NCBI GenBank assembly: GCA_902786615.1
Contig: CADADE010000053.1
Location: forward strand, 1 to 8,297
DNA: 8,297 nucleotides
DNA from: Oscillospiraceae bacterium
GTDB taxonomy: Bacteria > Bacillota_A > Clostridia > Oscillospirales > Oscillospiraceae
Reading direction: 5' to 3'
Below the pieces are notes generated by a model, which saw only the letters and a list, made by a program, of their open reading frames with translations, did no database searches and was not told where the DNA came from. Numbering within the stretch: position 1 is the stretch's first letter; each line of letters starts with the position of its first letter. The translations under genes were made by a program, and so were the position numbers. Below, piece by piece: positions 1 through 7,640 of the stretch.

Positions 1-654
1 GGCGCGTTTATCCCGAAGGGGCTCACGCTGCGGCTCGAGGGCGACTCCAACGACGGCTTCGGCAAAGGCCTCTCCGGCGGAAAGCTGATCCTGTACCCGC
101 CGGAGGGCTCGACCCTCCCGGCGGATGAAAACATCATCGTCGGAAACGTCGCGCTCTACGGCGCGACCTCCGGCGCGGCCTATATCTCCGGCGTCGCGGG
201 CGAGCGCTTCTGTGTGCGAAACTCCGGTGCCACCGCCGTTGTCGAGGGCGTGGGCGACCACGGCTGCGAGTACATGACGGGCGGCAGGGTGCTCATTCTG
301 GGGCAGACCGGCAAAAATTTTGCCGCCGGGATGTCCGGCGGCGTGGTCTATGTACTCGATGAGGCGCACGATCTCTACACCCGCATGAACAAGAGCGGTC
401 TGCATGTCGGCACAGTCAAAGACCCGAACGATGTGCAGGAGCTGCGGGATATGCTCCAGGCCCATCTGGACGCGACCGGCTCAAAGAAGGCCGCCGCGAT
501 CCTGGAGGATTTCAAGGCTTATCTGCCCGCTTTCAAGAAGATCATCCCCGTGGACTATGAGCGCATGCGCAAGGCCATCGAGGACTTTGAAAGCCGCGGC
601 GAGACGCAGGAGCAGGCCGAAATCAAGGCGTTTTACGCCGCCGTGAATCACTGA
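1..654 (+). CDS. gltB: Glutamate synthase large subunit, C-terminal part (5' end outside window)
   Basis: Only the last 217 codons are visible; the open frame runs from base 1 to a TGA at 652-654, so the gene begins upstream of the window. The fragment is the glycine-rich GXGXG domain (right-handed beta-helix) of the glutamate synthase alpha subunit. Seen motifs are [14 protein letters not shown] at fragment residues 14-27, then [35 protein letters not shown] and [11 protein letters not shown], followed by the usual helical tail. In the family this domain is a structural spacer in a protein of about 1500 residues. The missing N-terminal part carries the glutaminase and the FMN/3Fe-4S synthase domains, which convert 2-oxoglutarate and glutamine to two glutamates in the cytoplasm. 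The gene for the partner subunit GltD starts 13 bases downstream. No lesion is seen in the visible part. The assignment is very secure; whether the unseen part is intact cannot be judged. Confidence 0.96.
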   Translation, partial: GAFIPKGLTLRLEGDSNDGFGKGLSGGKLILYPPEGSTLPADENIIVGNVALYGATSGAAYISGVAGERFCVRNSGATAVVEGVGDHGCEYMTGGRVLILGQTGKNFAAGMSGGVVYVLDEAHDLYTRMNKSGLHVGTVKDPNDVQELRDMLQAHLDATGSKKAAAILEDFKAYLPAFKKIIPVDYERMRKAIEDFESRGETQEQAEIKAFYAAVNH

Positions 655-659
655 GGAGG
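654..659 (+). promoter_or_regulatory. Ribosome binding site of gltD (decides the start)
   Basis: AGGAGG overlaps the last base of the gltB stop codon and lies 8 bases before the ATG at 668. An in-frame GTG at 659 would overlap this site and so cannot use it, which favours 668 as the true start. The overlap with the gltB stop suggests coupled translation of the two subunits. Confidence 0.85.
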
Positions 660-667
660 TGGATGGT

Positions 668-2059
668 ATGGGAAAACCGACCGGATTTCTGGAATATGAG
701 CGCAGGGCGAATCCTGTGCGTCCGCCTTTGGAGCGCGTCAGGGACTGGGAGGAGTTTCATCTTTCGAGTTCCGAGGAGCAGCGGCGCGAACAGGGCGCAA
801 GGTGCATGAACTGCGGTGTCCCCTTCTGTCAGGCAGGGGTGCAGTTTGAGGGAAAGCAGCTCGGCTGTCCGCTGCACAATCTGATCCCCGAGTGGAACGA
901 CAGCATCATGGACGGAAACTTCGCCCACGCGCTGACAAGGCTTCTCAAAACAAACAACTTCCCGGAGTTCACCGGGCGCGTCTGCCCCGCCTTCTGCGAG
1001 CAGGCATGTACCTGCGGGCTGTACGGTGAATCCATCACGGTGCACGACAATGAGCTGAGCATCATCGAGTACGCCTTTTCCCATCATCTGATGGAGCCGC
1101 GCTTTTCGCCCCACAGCTCGGGAAAGAATGTGGCGGTGGTGGGCTCCGGTCCGGCAGGACTCGCGGTGGCAGACCAGCTCAACCACCGGGGTCACAGCGT
1201 CACCGTGATCGAAAAGCGCGCCCTGCCCGGCGGGCTTTTGATGTACGGCATCCCGAACATGAAGCTGCCGAAATCCGTTGTCCGCCGTCGGATTGAGCTC
1301 ATGACGCGCGAGGGCGTGAGCTTTGTGACCGGCCTTGACGCCGCTGAACCCGCGGTCGCCCAGCGCCTCATGCTGGAATACGACGCGGTGGTGCTCTGCT
1401 GCGGAGCGGAAAAGCCGCGCCCGCTCGGGATCGACGCGGAGGGTGTTTCGGGTGTGTGCTTTGCCATGGACTTTCTGCCAGCCGCTGTGGAGCGGCAGCA
1501 ACTTACACTCTCCCCTGCCGTCCCCTCTGCCGAGGGGAAAAATGTGGTCATCATCGGCACCGGCAACACCGCGAGCGACTGTGTAGCGACGAGCCTGCGC
1601 CAGGGCTGCAAAAGCGTCGTACAGCTTGTACGCAGGCCGAGAGAGGATTATCTGGCGCCGGACGGCAGTCTCCCCCAGGACTACGCCCAGGAAGAGTGCG
1701 CTGCGCTCTTCGGCAGCGACCCGCGCCTGTTCTCACAAAGCCTTGCATCCCTCGAAGCCGATGAGGCGGGCAATCTCACGTCTGTGGTCACGAAGGACGG
1801 GACAAAGCTTCCCTGTGAGCTGCTCATTGCGGCGACGGGCTTTGCCGGGTGCCGGGAGGATGTGTGCGCCGCCTTCGGCGTCGCACTTGACCGCACGGTC
1901 AAAACCGGGGCGGGCTCCTTCCAGACCAGCGTCCCGCACATCTTCACCGCCGGCGACATGCACCGCGGCCAGTCTCTGGTGGTTCACGCCATAGCCGAGG
2001 GGCGCGCCTGCGCCGCCGAGGTTGACCGCTTTCTCATGGGCTATACGAACTTGATCTGA
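668..2059 (+). CDS. gltD: Glutamate synthase small subunit (NAD(P)H, FAD, iron-sulfur)
   Basis: A 463-residue flavoprotein that takes electrons from NAD(P)H and passes them through FAD and Fe-S clusters to GltB. The start at 668 gives the family-typical beginning MGKPTGFLEYERR. The N-terminal Fe-S region has Cys46, 49, 54 and 67 (CMNCGVPFC then GCPLHN) and a second group at Cys106, 110, 114 and 116 (RVCPAFCEQACTCG). The FAD-binding motif GSGPAGL is at 159-165, followed by PGGLLMYGIPNMKL. The NAD(P)H Rossmann motif is GTGNTA at 297-302, where many relatives have GGGDTG; an Asn in this place is also known in related NfnB-type proteins, so loss of function is not implied. The C-terminal flavin motif is TAGDMHRGQSLVV near 427-439. 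The protein is slightly shorter than the usual 470-495 residues, mainly through shorter loops between about 325 and 385. It lies between gltB (13-base gap) and the PEP-synthase-like gene (14-base gap), so it is co-transcribed. Which of NADH and NADPH is used cannot be told. Confidence 0.96.
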   Translation: MGKPTGFLEYERRANPVRPPLERVRDWEEFHLSSSEEQRREQGARCMNCGVPFCQAGVQFEGKQLGCPLHNLIPEWNDSIMDGNFAHALTRLLKTNNFPEFTGRVCPAFCEQACTCGLYGESITVHDNELSIIEYAFSHHLMEPRFSPHSSGKNVAVVGSGPAGLAVADQLNHRGHSVTVIEKRALPGGLLMYGIPNMKLPKSVVRRRIELMTREGVSFVTGLDAAEPAVAQRLMLEYDAVVLCCGAEKPRPLGIDAEGVSGVCFAMDFLPAAVERQQLTLSPAVPSAEGKNVVIIGTGNTASDCVATSLRQGCKSVVQLVRRPREDYLAPDGSLPQDYAQEECAALFGSDPRLFSQSLASLEADEAGNLTSVVTKDGTKLPCELLIAATGFAGCREDVCAAFGVALDRTVKTGAGSFQTSVPHIFTAGDMHRGQSLVVHAIAEGRACAAEVDRFLMGYTNLI

Positions 2060-2073
2060 TAGGAGGACTGGAC

Positions 2074-4662
2074 ATGGCTGCTTTTGAGCCGATCCTGTCC
2101 GGTATTCCCGGGCTGGACCGCTGTCTTGATTTCATTCGTCTGGGTGACAACGTGGTGTGGCAGGTCTCCGACCTGGATGAATTCCGCTTTTTTGCGAGAG
2201 CCTTTGCCGAGCAGGCCGTCCGGGACGGGCGAAATATCCTCTACATCCGTTTTGCCGGACATGACCCCATCCTGCCCGCCATGCCCGGCGTACGGGAGGT
2301 GCATGTGCCGCTCTCCCATCTCTTTGAATCCTTCACCGTGGACATTCACAATCTGATCGAACGGGAAGGACGCGATGCCTTCTATGTCTTTGACTGTCTT
2401 TCCGAGCTGGAGGAGGCATGGGCAACAGATCTCATGATGGGAAACTTCTTCCATCTGACCTGTCCGTTCCTGTTTCAATTGGACACCGTCGCGTACTTCC
2501 CCATCCTACGCGGCAGGCATTCCTATGACGCGATTGACGTCATCACCAATACCACCCAGCTCTTTCTGGACATTTTTCCGGGCGGTCGGGGCAAGCTCTT
2601 TTTCCGGGCCGAGAAGGTCTGGGCAAGGCCAAACGCGCACCTCGCCCAGCCCTACGGCTGTGATCTTGGAGACGGTAGCTTTTATCCCGTTTCGGAGAGT
2701 GTGGAGCTCAGTCGTTTCTACCGCAGTCTGAATGACGCAAAGGGGCTCAGAAACAGCCAGAGTATGGACAGCTGGGAACGTTTCTTTCACGCCGCCCGCG
2801 TAAAATACGACGCGGGTCTGAACATTCGCAGCGAGTGTGACCGCATGTGCGACATTATGCTCACGCGCGATGCGCGTATGCGGGATATGATCGTTGAGCA
2901 GTTTCAGCCCGAGGACTATTTTGAGATCCATGACCGCATGATCGGCACGGGGCTGATTGGCGGCAAAGCCTGCGGGATGCTGCTGTCGAGAAAGATCGTG
3001 CAGAACCGGGACGCGGATTTGTTTGAACGCATTGAACCCCACGACTCCTTTTACATCGGCTCCGATGTGTTTTACTCCTTCATTGTGGATAACGGCCTGT
3101 GGGATCTCAAGCTCAGTCAGAAGACGGAGGGCGGGTATTTTTCTCAGGCACAGGCTTTCGCGGAAGCCCTGCTCAGCGGCGTGTTTGCGCCGCCTCTCCG
3201 CACGCATTTCCGACAGCTTCTGGAGTATTACGGCAACGAGCCGATTATCGTGCGCTCAAGCTCGATCCTGGAGGACGGCTTCGGCAACGCCTTTGCCGGG
3301 AAATACGAATCCGTTTTCTGCAGCAATCACGGGACCCCGGAGGCGCGCCTGCACGCGTTTGAATCCGCCATCCGCACCGTCTATGCCAGCACCGTCAGCC
3401 TCTCGGCGCTGGATTACCGGAAACGGCGCGGGCTTGAGCATCTGGATGAGCAGATGGGCATCCTTGTCCAGCGGGTTTCCGGTTCTCATTATGAGGGCTT
3501 TTTCATGCCGTGTGCGGCGGGTGTCGGCTATTCGTCCAGCCCCTACCGCTTCGGCGTCGATCACCCCGAAAAGGGCATGCTGCGTCTTGTGTGCGGCCTT
3601 GGGACCGCCGCGGTGGATCGCCGCACAGGCTCCTATCCGCGTATGGTCGCGCTGGACAAGCCGTCTGTCGTGTGGCAGACCTCCTCGGCGGATCGCCATC
3701 AGTTCTCCCAGCGCCTTGTGGATGTTGTCAGCGAAACGTCCGACGGCGTGGAAAGCCGGGACGCCGAGAGTATCCGCGCATCCCTCCCACCCTATCTGAG
3801 CGCTTTGCTCTATTCTCATGACCGGGAGACAGAAACGATCCTGCGGGAACAGGGAATCCGCGAGGATGTGCTGTACGTCTCCTGCGAGGGGCTTGTAAAC
3901 AACCGGAATCTAATGCGGGATATGGGTGAGATCCTGCGTCTGCTCCAGGATACCTACGCCTATCCGGTCGATATTGAGTACACCATCAACTGCGCTTCAA
4001 CAGGCGAGTATGTGATCAGTCTGCTGCAGTGCCGCCCTCTTCAGCTGACGCGTACCGGAGAAAAGGTATCCATCCCGTCAGATCTGAAGGAGGAGGACAT
4101 TCTGATCGAGACTGTCGGCACCTCCATGGGCTTTTCCCGCAGCTTTCCCCTGGATGTACTCGTATATGTGGACCCGGTCGCTTACTATAATCTGCCCTAT
4201 CGTGACAAGTACCGTGTCAAACAGATGCTCTCAGCCATCAACTGGCGTCTGCGCGGACAGAATAAACGCATGCTTCTCATCACGCCCGGCAGGATCTGCA
4301 CAAGTTCCCCGGAGCTCGGAGTGCCGACGGAGTTTTCCGACATCAGCGAGTTTGATACCATCCTGGAGCTCGCGGACCGCCGGGCCGGATATATGCCAGA
4401 GCTCAGCTACGGCAGCCATATTTTTCAGGATCTTGTGGAGGCGGAGATCCTGTATTCGGCCGTATTTGAAGGATCAAGCACCCGCGTTTTCCGGGAGCAG
4501 GAGCTCAAAGCCGGAAATGATCTTGCGGAGCTTGTCGATTCACCGGATGGCATGGAGGATGTCATCTACCTGCATCAGATACAGTCCGGCGAAGTGTGCG
4601 AGTATTACGACCTTTCCAGTGAGCGTTTTCTTGTTGTACGGAGGGTCCGTTTGTCCCGTTAA
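2074..4662 (+). CDS. PEP/pyruvate-binding (PEP synthase-like) protein without a phosphohistidine domain
   Basis: An 862-residue cytoplasmic protein; the ATG at 2074 is set by AGGAGG at 2061-2066 with a 7-base spacer. Residues about 1-170 resemble a RecA/KaiC-type fold (GIPGLDRCLDFIRLGDNVVWQ at the start, a Walker-B-like strand FYVFDCLSEL at 103-111), but no GxxxxGK[ST] Walker A is present, so this domain probably does not hydrolyse ATP. Residues about 285-660 match the ATP-grasp domain of PEP synthase/pyruvate phosphate dikinase: GGKACGM (296-302), VRSSSILED (393-401), NAFAGKYESVF (405-415), DIEY (633-636) and LLQCRPLQ (650-657). The apparent ATP-site residues Lys298, Arg394, Glu635, Gln652 and Arg654 are kept. 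Residues about 661-862 are a less familiar C-terminal region with PGRICTSSPELGVPTEF and PELSYGSHIFQDLVEAE, which I recall from other PEP-synthase-like chimeras. The swivelling domain with the catalytic His (GG-x-TSHAAI pattern) and the PEP-forming TIM barrel are absent, so a full PEP synthase reaction is not expected. It is the last gene of the gltB-gltD operon. Its substrate and role are unknown. Confidence 0.85.
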   Translation: MAAFEPILSGIPGLDRCLDFIRLGDNVVWQVSDLDEFRFFARAFAEQAVRDGRNILYIRFAGHDPILPAMPGVREVHVPLSHLFESFTVDIHNLIEREGRDAFYVFDCLSELEEAWATDLMMGNFFHLTCPFLFQLDTVAYFPILRGRHSYDAIDVITNTTQLFLDIFPGGRGKLFFRAEKVWARPNAHLAQPYGCDLGDGSFYPVSESVELSRFYRSLNDAKGLRNSQSMDSWERFFHAARVKYDAGLNIRSECDRMCDIMLTRDARMRDMIVEQFQPEDYFEIHDRMIGTGLIGGKACGMLLSRKIVQNRDADLFERIEPHDSFYIGSDVFYSFIVDNGLWDLKLSQKTEGGYFSQAQAFAEALLSGVFAPPLRTHFRQLLEYYGNEPIIVRSSSILEDGFGNAFAGKYESVFCSNHGTPEARLHAFESAIRTVYASTVSLSALDYRKRRGLEHLDEQMGILVQRVSGSHYEGFFMPCAAGVGYSSSPYRFGVDHPEKGMLRLVCGLGTAAVDRRTGSYPRMVALDKPSVVWQTSSADRHQFSQRLVDVVSETSDGVESRDAESIRASLPPYLSALLYSHDRETETILREQGIREDVLYVSCEGLVNNRNLMRDMGEILRLLQDTYAYPVDIEYTINCASTGEYVISLLQCRPLQLTRTGEKVSIPSDLKEEDILIETVGTSMGFSRSFPLDVLVYVDPVAYYNLPYRDKYRVKQMLSAINWRLRGQNKRMLLITPGRICTSSPELGVPTEFSDISEFDTILELADRRAGYMPELSYGSHIFQDLVEAEILYSAVFEGSSTRVFREQELKAGNDLAELVDSPDGMEDVIYLHQIQSGEVCEYYDLSSERFLVVRRVRLSR

Positions 4663-4694
4663 AAGATGCCGTTACCCGCTTCTTTGCATAATTT

Positions 4695-4740
4695 ACGCCC
4701 GTCGGCTGCTTTGAAATGAAAGCAGTCGGCGGGCGTTTTT
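4695..4740 (+). terminator. Rho-independent terminator of the gltBD operon
   Basis: An 18-base arm (4695-4712) pairs with 4719-4736 through 16 Watson-Crick pairs and two G-U pairs, around a 6-base loop (GAAATG), and runs into five T's at 4736-4740. It lies 32 bases after the stop of the PEP-synthase-like gene. The upstream side lacks a matching A-run, so it should act mainly on the plus strand. Confidence 0.92.
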
Positions 4741-4792
4741 GTCTATCCCAACGAGGATAAAAGGTTTTGTTTTGAGTGAAATCTGGATATAC

Positions 4793-4827
4793 AAAAGCGC
4801 CATCACACAAAGAAATGGTGATGGCGC
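4793..4827 (-). terminator. Rho-independent terminator of the ABC transporter operon
   Basis: A perfect 10-base inverted repeat, GCGCCATCAC (4797-4806) and GTGATGGCGC (4818-4827), encloses an 11-base loop. Read on the minus strand it is followed by TTTTGTAT (complement of 4789-4796), a modest U-tract. It lies 17 bases beyond the stop codon of the second ABC gene. With the plus-strand terminator at 4695-4740 it insulates two converging units. Confidence 0.85.
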
Positions 4828-4843
4828 ATAGATTGGATTTTCT

Positions 4844-6505
4844 TCAAATGCTCCAGGCAGCGCTGGCAGTCTGCAGCTCGGTCATGCGGCGGAAGATGCC
4901 GCCGTCCTTTTGAAGGAGGTCTTCCGGTCTGCCTTCCTCTGCGACCTTGCCGTCTGCCAACACGACGATGTGATCCGCCGCCTCCACGGTACGCATCCGG
5001 TGGGCAATGACCAGCACGGTCTTGCCCTGCAGCAGACGGGACAGCGCGCCCTGCACCCTGGTCTCGTTTTCCACGTCAAGAGAGGCCGTGGCCTCGTCCA
5101 GCAGGACAATGGGTGCGTTTTTCAGCAGTGCGCGGGCGATGGAGATCCGCTGCCGCTCGCCGCCGGAGAGCTTGGCGCCGTTTTCCCCAATGGGCGTATC
5201 ATAGCCCTGGGGCAGCTTGCTGACAAATTCCTCGCAGTTGGCAGCCCTCGCCGCCCGGATCACCTCTTCATCCGTGGCACCGTGCTTGCCGAGGCGGATG
5301 TTCTCCATTACCGTGTCGTCGAAGAGCACCACGTCCTGGAACACCATGGCGTAGTCCGTGAGCAGCACCTCGGGATCGACGGTGGAGATGTCCACACCAC
5401 CCACCTCGATGGAACCCTTGTCAATGTCCCAAAGCCGGGCCGCGAGCCGGGCACAGGTGCTCTTGCCGGAGCCGGAGGGGCCGACCAGCGCGGTCACTTC
5501 ATGCCCTTGCGGCTCAAAGCGCTCCGCACCCTCGGCGGTCTTTTCATCCTGGATCTCCATGAGCCGGTTGGCGGAGACCTGAGAGACGAACATCTCCGCA
5601 ATCAGCGCCAGCGCCTGATCGAAGGGCGCGTACACACGGGTGATGACCAGCAGGAACATGAAGAGGGTCATGAAGTCGATCTGTCCGAAGAGGATCATCG
5701 TCGTGCCGGTGAGGATCGTGGTCGCCACACCGAGGCGCATGATGACGCTGGCCGCATTCACGAAAACGCCGGTGGAAAGCTCGCCCCTGATCATGGTCGA
5801 TTCATGATAATCGATCTTGTCGCCCAGTTCCTTCAAGAAGCGACCCTCCTGATTGGTAGCCCGCACCTCGCGGATATTCTCCAGTGTCTCCTGAATGCCG
5901 TCCGAGACCTGGATCCCGGCCGCCTTGGTGATCTCGGAGTTGCGTTTGGCAAGCTTGCGGCTGCCGAAGAGCAGCGCGAAGGCTACAGGCACGCCCCAGA
6001 GGCAGGCCAGAGCGAGCTTCCAGTTATATGCTAAGAGTATCACGGCGATGATGGCCGTGGAGAAATAGGAGCCGTAGAGATAGCCCAGGCAGTGCGACCA
6101 AACATGCTCCAGGCGGTTCACGTCGCCCATGATGGTCTCGGTCAGATCCGCGAGATCACGCTTGCCAAAGTAGCCCAGCGGCAGCTTGCGCAGGCGCTCA
6201 GCAAGACTGATGCGGACGTTTTTCACCTCGCTGTACACCAGGCCGTAAGTAGCCTTGTATTGCTGCAGATGTGTGAGGAAGGAGAGCACCACAAAGGCCA
6301 GCACCAGAAGCAGGATCGGCAGCGCCCTGGGGAGCGCCGCGCCGGCAGTCAGAGTATCCATATAGCGGGACATCATCAGAAACAGGATCCCCATGCCGCC
6401 CATGACCACCAAGTTTACGATCACGGTCCAGAACGTGCCCTGCTTGACGTTCTTTACCCCCTGCTCCGAGAGGGCGTATTTGCGCTGAAAGTCTTTTCCG
6501 AACAT
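4844..6505 (-). CDS. ABC exporter half-transporter (membrane domain plus ATPase), A-loop region missing
   Basis: A 553-residue inner-membrane protein with six predicted helices (about 25-45, 61-78, 141-160, 163-180, 247-272 and 275-293) and a C-terminal nucleotide-binding domain. This domain shows Walker A GPSGSGKST (342-350), Q-loop Gln390, signature LSGGE (446-450), Walker B IVLLDE (Asp470, catalytic Glu471), D-loop SLD (475-477) and H-loop His502, so the motifs after Walker A are complete. The stretch before it is not: after the linker EGAERFEPQGHE (325-336) the sequence goes directly to VTALVGPSG. Relatives have about 30 more residues here, forming the first beta strands and the aromatic A-loop (V-x-F-x-Y pattern). 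The gap is in frame, at about 5498-5500. The gene follows its partner by one base and is expected to form a heterodimer with it. The family exports drugs, peptides or lipids, or in some members imports siderophores; the substrate cannot be told. Function is doubtful if the gap is real. Confidence 0.93.
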   Translation of the reverse strand: MFGKDFQRKYALSEQGVKNVKQGTFWTVIVNLVVMGGMGILFLMMSRYMDTLTAGAALPRALPILLLVLAFVVLSFLTHLQQYKATYGLVYSEVKNVRISLAERLRKLPLGYFGKRDLADLTETIMGDVNRLEHVWSHCLGYLYGSYFSTAIIAVILLAYNWKLALACLWGVPVAFALLFGSRKLAKRNSEITKAAGIQVSDGIQETLENIREVRATNQEGRFLKELGDKIDYHESTMIRGELSTGVFVNAASVIMRLGVATTILTGTTMILFGQIDFMTLFMFLLVITRVYAPFDQALALIAEMFVSQVSANRLMEIQDEKTAEGAERFEPQGHEVTALVGPSGSGKSTCARLAARLWDIDKGSIEVGGVDISTVDPEVLLTDYAMVFQDVVLFDDTVMENIRLGKHGATDEEVIRAARAANCEEFVSKLPQGYDTPIGENGAKLSGGERQRISIARALLKNAPIVLLDEATASLDVENETRVQGALSRLLQGKTVLVIAHRMRTVEAADHIVVLADGKVAEEGRPEDLLQKDGGIFRRMTELQTASAAWSI

Positions 6506-6506
6506 A

Positions 6507-7640
6507 TTACTTCACCTCCGCCGCAGAAATCTTCCATTGCACGGCCTGGTTGTAATCCGCCCACATCCGGGCGTAGAGGCCGTTTGCCCTGACCAGCTCC
6601 GCGTGTGTTCCCTGCTCCTCCACCCTGCCGGAATCCAGGACGATGATCTTGTCCGCGTTCACGACCGTGGACAGGCGGTGGGCGATCATGATGACGGTGC
6701 GGTCCTTCGTCAGCGCAGCAAAGGCCTTTTGGATCATGGCCTCGTTCTCGGGGTCAGCAAAGGCCGTGGCCTCATCCAGCACCACGATGGGCGCGTCCTT
6801 CAAAATGGCCCGGGCCAGCGCCACGCGCTGCTGCTCGCCGCCGGAGAGATAAGTCCCCTCGGTGCCGATCACGGTGTCCATCCCCTGGGGTAGCTTTTCA
6901 AGGATATCGTCACACTGGGCAGCTGACAACGCCTGCCGTACTTCTTCCCGTTTTGCCTCCGGGCGGGCGGCGCGCACATTTTCCAGGATACTGGACTTGA
7001 AAAGGCGGTTATTCTGGAAAACAAAGGCCACCTGATCCATCAGTACATGGGGATCCGTGTCGCGCACATCCACGCCGCCGACCTCCACCGCGCCGTCGCT
7101 CACGTCCCAGAAGCGGGGAATGAGGCTCGCCGCAGTGGTCTTGCCGCCGCCGGAGGGCCCGACCAGGGCCACCGTCTGCCCCGACTCCACCCGGAAGGAA
7201 ACGTGATCGAGCGCGGGCAGCGCAGCACCATCATAGGTAAAGCTCACATCCTTGAACGCCACGCTGTTGTCCTTCGGGGTCTGCGGGTGGTCTGTGACCG
7301 GCAGGGTCGGGGCACTCATGACCTGGTTGATGCGCCCCAGGGCGGTACTCGCCAGCATCATGCCGCTTGCCGCGAACATGATCTTGGCAAGCGCCGTGGA
7401 GATAATGGCGGAGAAGACCGCGTAAAAGGCAAAGTTTGTCACGAAGAGCGCAAAATTACCGGACTTCAAAGCTCCCGGCGCGATCAGCAGCGCCGCCGGT
7501 ACCAGGAAGATGAACGCACCCTCGGTGAAGGTCAGGTTCACCGCCTGGGGCACCTTGCAGACGTCCGCCTGGTAGTGCTCGGCCTTGGCGCTGTAATCCT
7601 CGATAGCCTGTTTGAAGTACCACTGGGATGCCGCGCACAT
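6507..7640 (-). CDS. C-terminal fragment of the frameshifted ABC half-transporter (helices 5-6 and ATPase domain)
   Basis: This frame is open for 377 codons from an ATG at 7640, but family homology begins only at FKQAIEDY (residue 9), so that ATG is probably an accident of the shifted frame. No clear ribosome binding site precedes it. The fragment has membrane helices at about 40-56 and 62-85 and then a complete nucleotide-binding domain: A-loop VSFTYDG with Tyr136, Walker A GPSGGGKTT (161-169), Q-loop Gln209, signature LSGGE (265-269), Walker B VVLDE (Asp289, Glu290), D-loop-region ATAFADPENE and H-loop His321. All ATPase residues are kept, so both half-sites of the dimer would have been active if the gene were whole. 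Its end overlaps the ribosome binding site of the next gene. Confidence 0.82.
   Translation of the reverse strand: MCAASQWYFKQAIEDYSAKAEHYQADVCKVPQAVNLTFTEGAFIFLVPAALLIAPGALKSGNFALFVTNFAFYAVFSAIISTALAKIMFAASGMMLASTALGRINQVMSAPTLPVTDHPQTPKDNSVAFKDVSFTYDGAALPALDHVSFRVESGQTVALVGPSGGGKTTAASLIPRFWDVSDGAVEVGGVDVRDTDPHVLMDQVAFVFQNNRLFKSSILENVRAARPEAKREEVRQALSAAQCDDILEKLPQGMDTVIGTEGTYLSGGEQQRVALARAILKDAPIVVLDEATAFADPENEAMIQKAFAALTKDRTVIMIAHRLSTVVNADKIIVLDSGRVEEQGTHAELVRANGLYARMWADYNQAVQWKISAAEVK
6515..6519 (-). promoter_or_regulatory. Ribosome binding site of the second ABC gene, inside the first
   Basis: GGAGG on the minus strand lies 9 bases before the ATG at 6505 and within the last codons of the first ABC gene, whose TAA (6507-6509) is one base from that ATG. 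This arrangement suggests translational coupling, so a frameshift upstream could also reduce translation of the second gene. Confidence 0.8.

Noticed and set aside
659..667. Upstream in-frame GTG start for gltD
   Set aside because: The GTG overlaps the AGGAGG site at 654-659, while ATG 668 has an ideal 8-base spacer and gives the family-typical N-terminus.
623..1501. A 292-codon minus-strand open frame opposite gltD
   Set aside because: It lies antisense to clear gltD coding sequence and shows no domain.
1521..1538. A 7-base hairpin (TCCCCTC, loop TGCC, GAGGGGA) inside gltD, considered as a terminator or part of a dispersed repeat
   Set aside because: It has no T-run on either strand. Part of it encodes the conserved SAEGKN segment, so it is probably chance.
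2957..3799. A 280-codon plus-strand frame inside the PEP-synthase-like gene
   Set aside because: It is a shifted-frame shadow, with composition dominated by Ser, Arg, Pro and Ala, over conserved ATP-grasp sequence.
4744..4759. A small inverted repeat TATCC/GGATA between the terminators
   Set aside because: A 5-base stem with a 6-base loop is within chance expectation.
4562..4810. An 82-codon minus-strand frame across the intergenic region
   Set aside because: It overlaps both terminators and the end of the PEP-synthase-like gene, has no ribosome binding site and resembles no known protein.
4910..6034. A 374-codon plus-strand open frame opposite the second ABC gene
   Set aside because: It is antisense to strongly conserved ABC motifs, is rich in His, Arg, Gly and Asp with no recognisable domain, and is explained by high GC content.
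7610..7630. Programmed ribosomal frameshifting to join the two ABC frames
   Set aside because: There is no slippery heptamer or downstream structure of the usual kind, and the join also lacks about 12 family residues, which points to a deletion.
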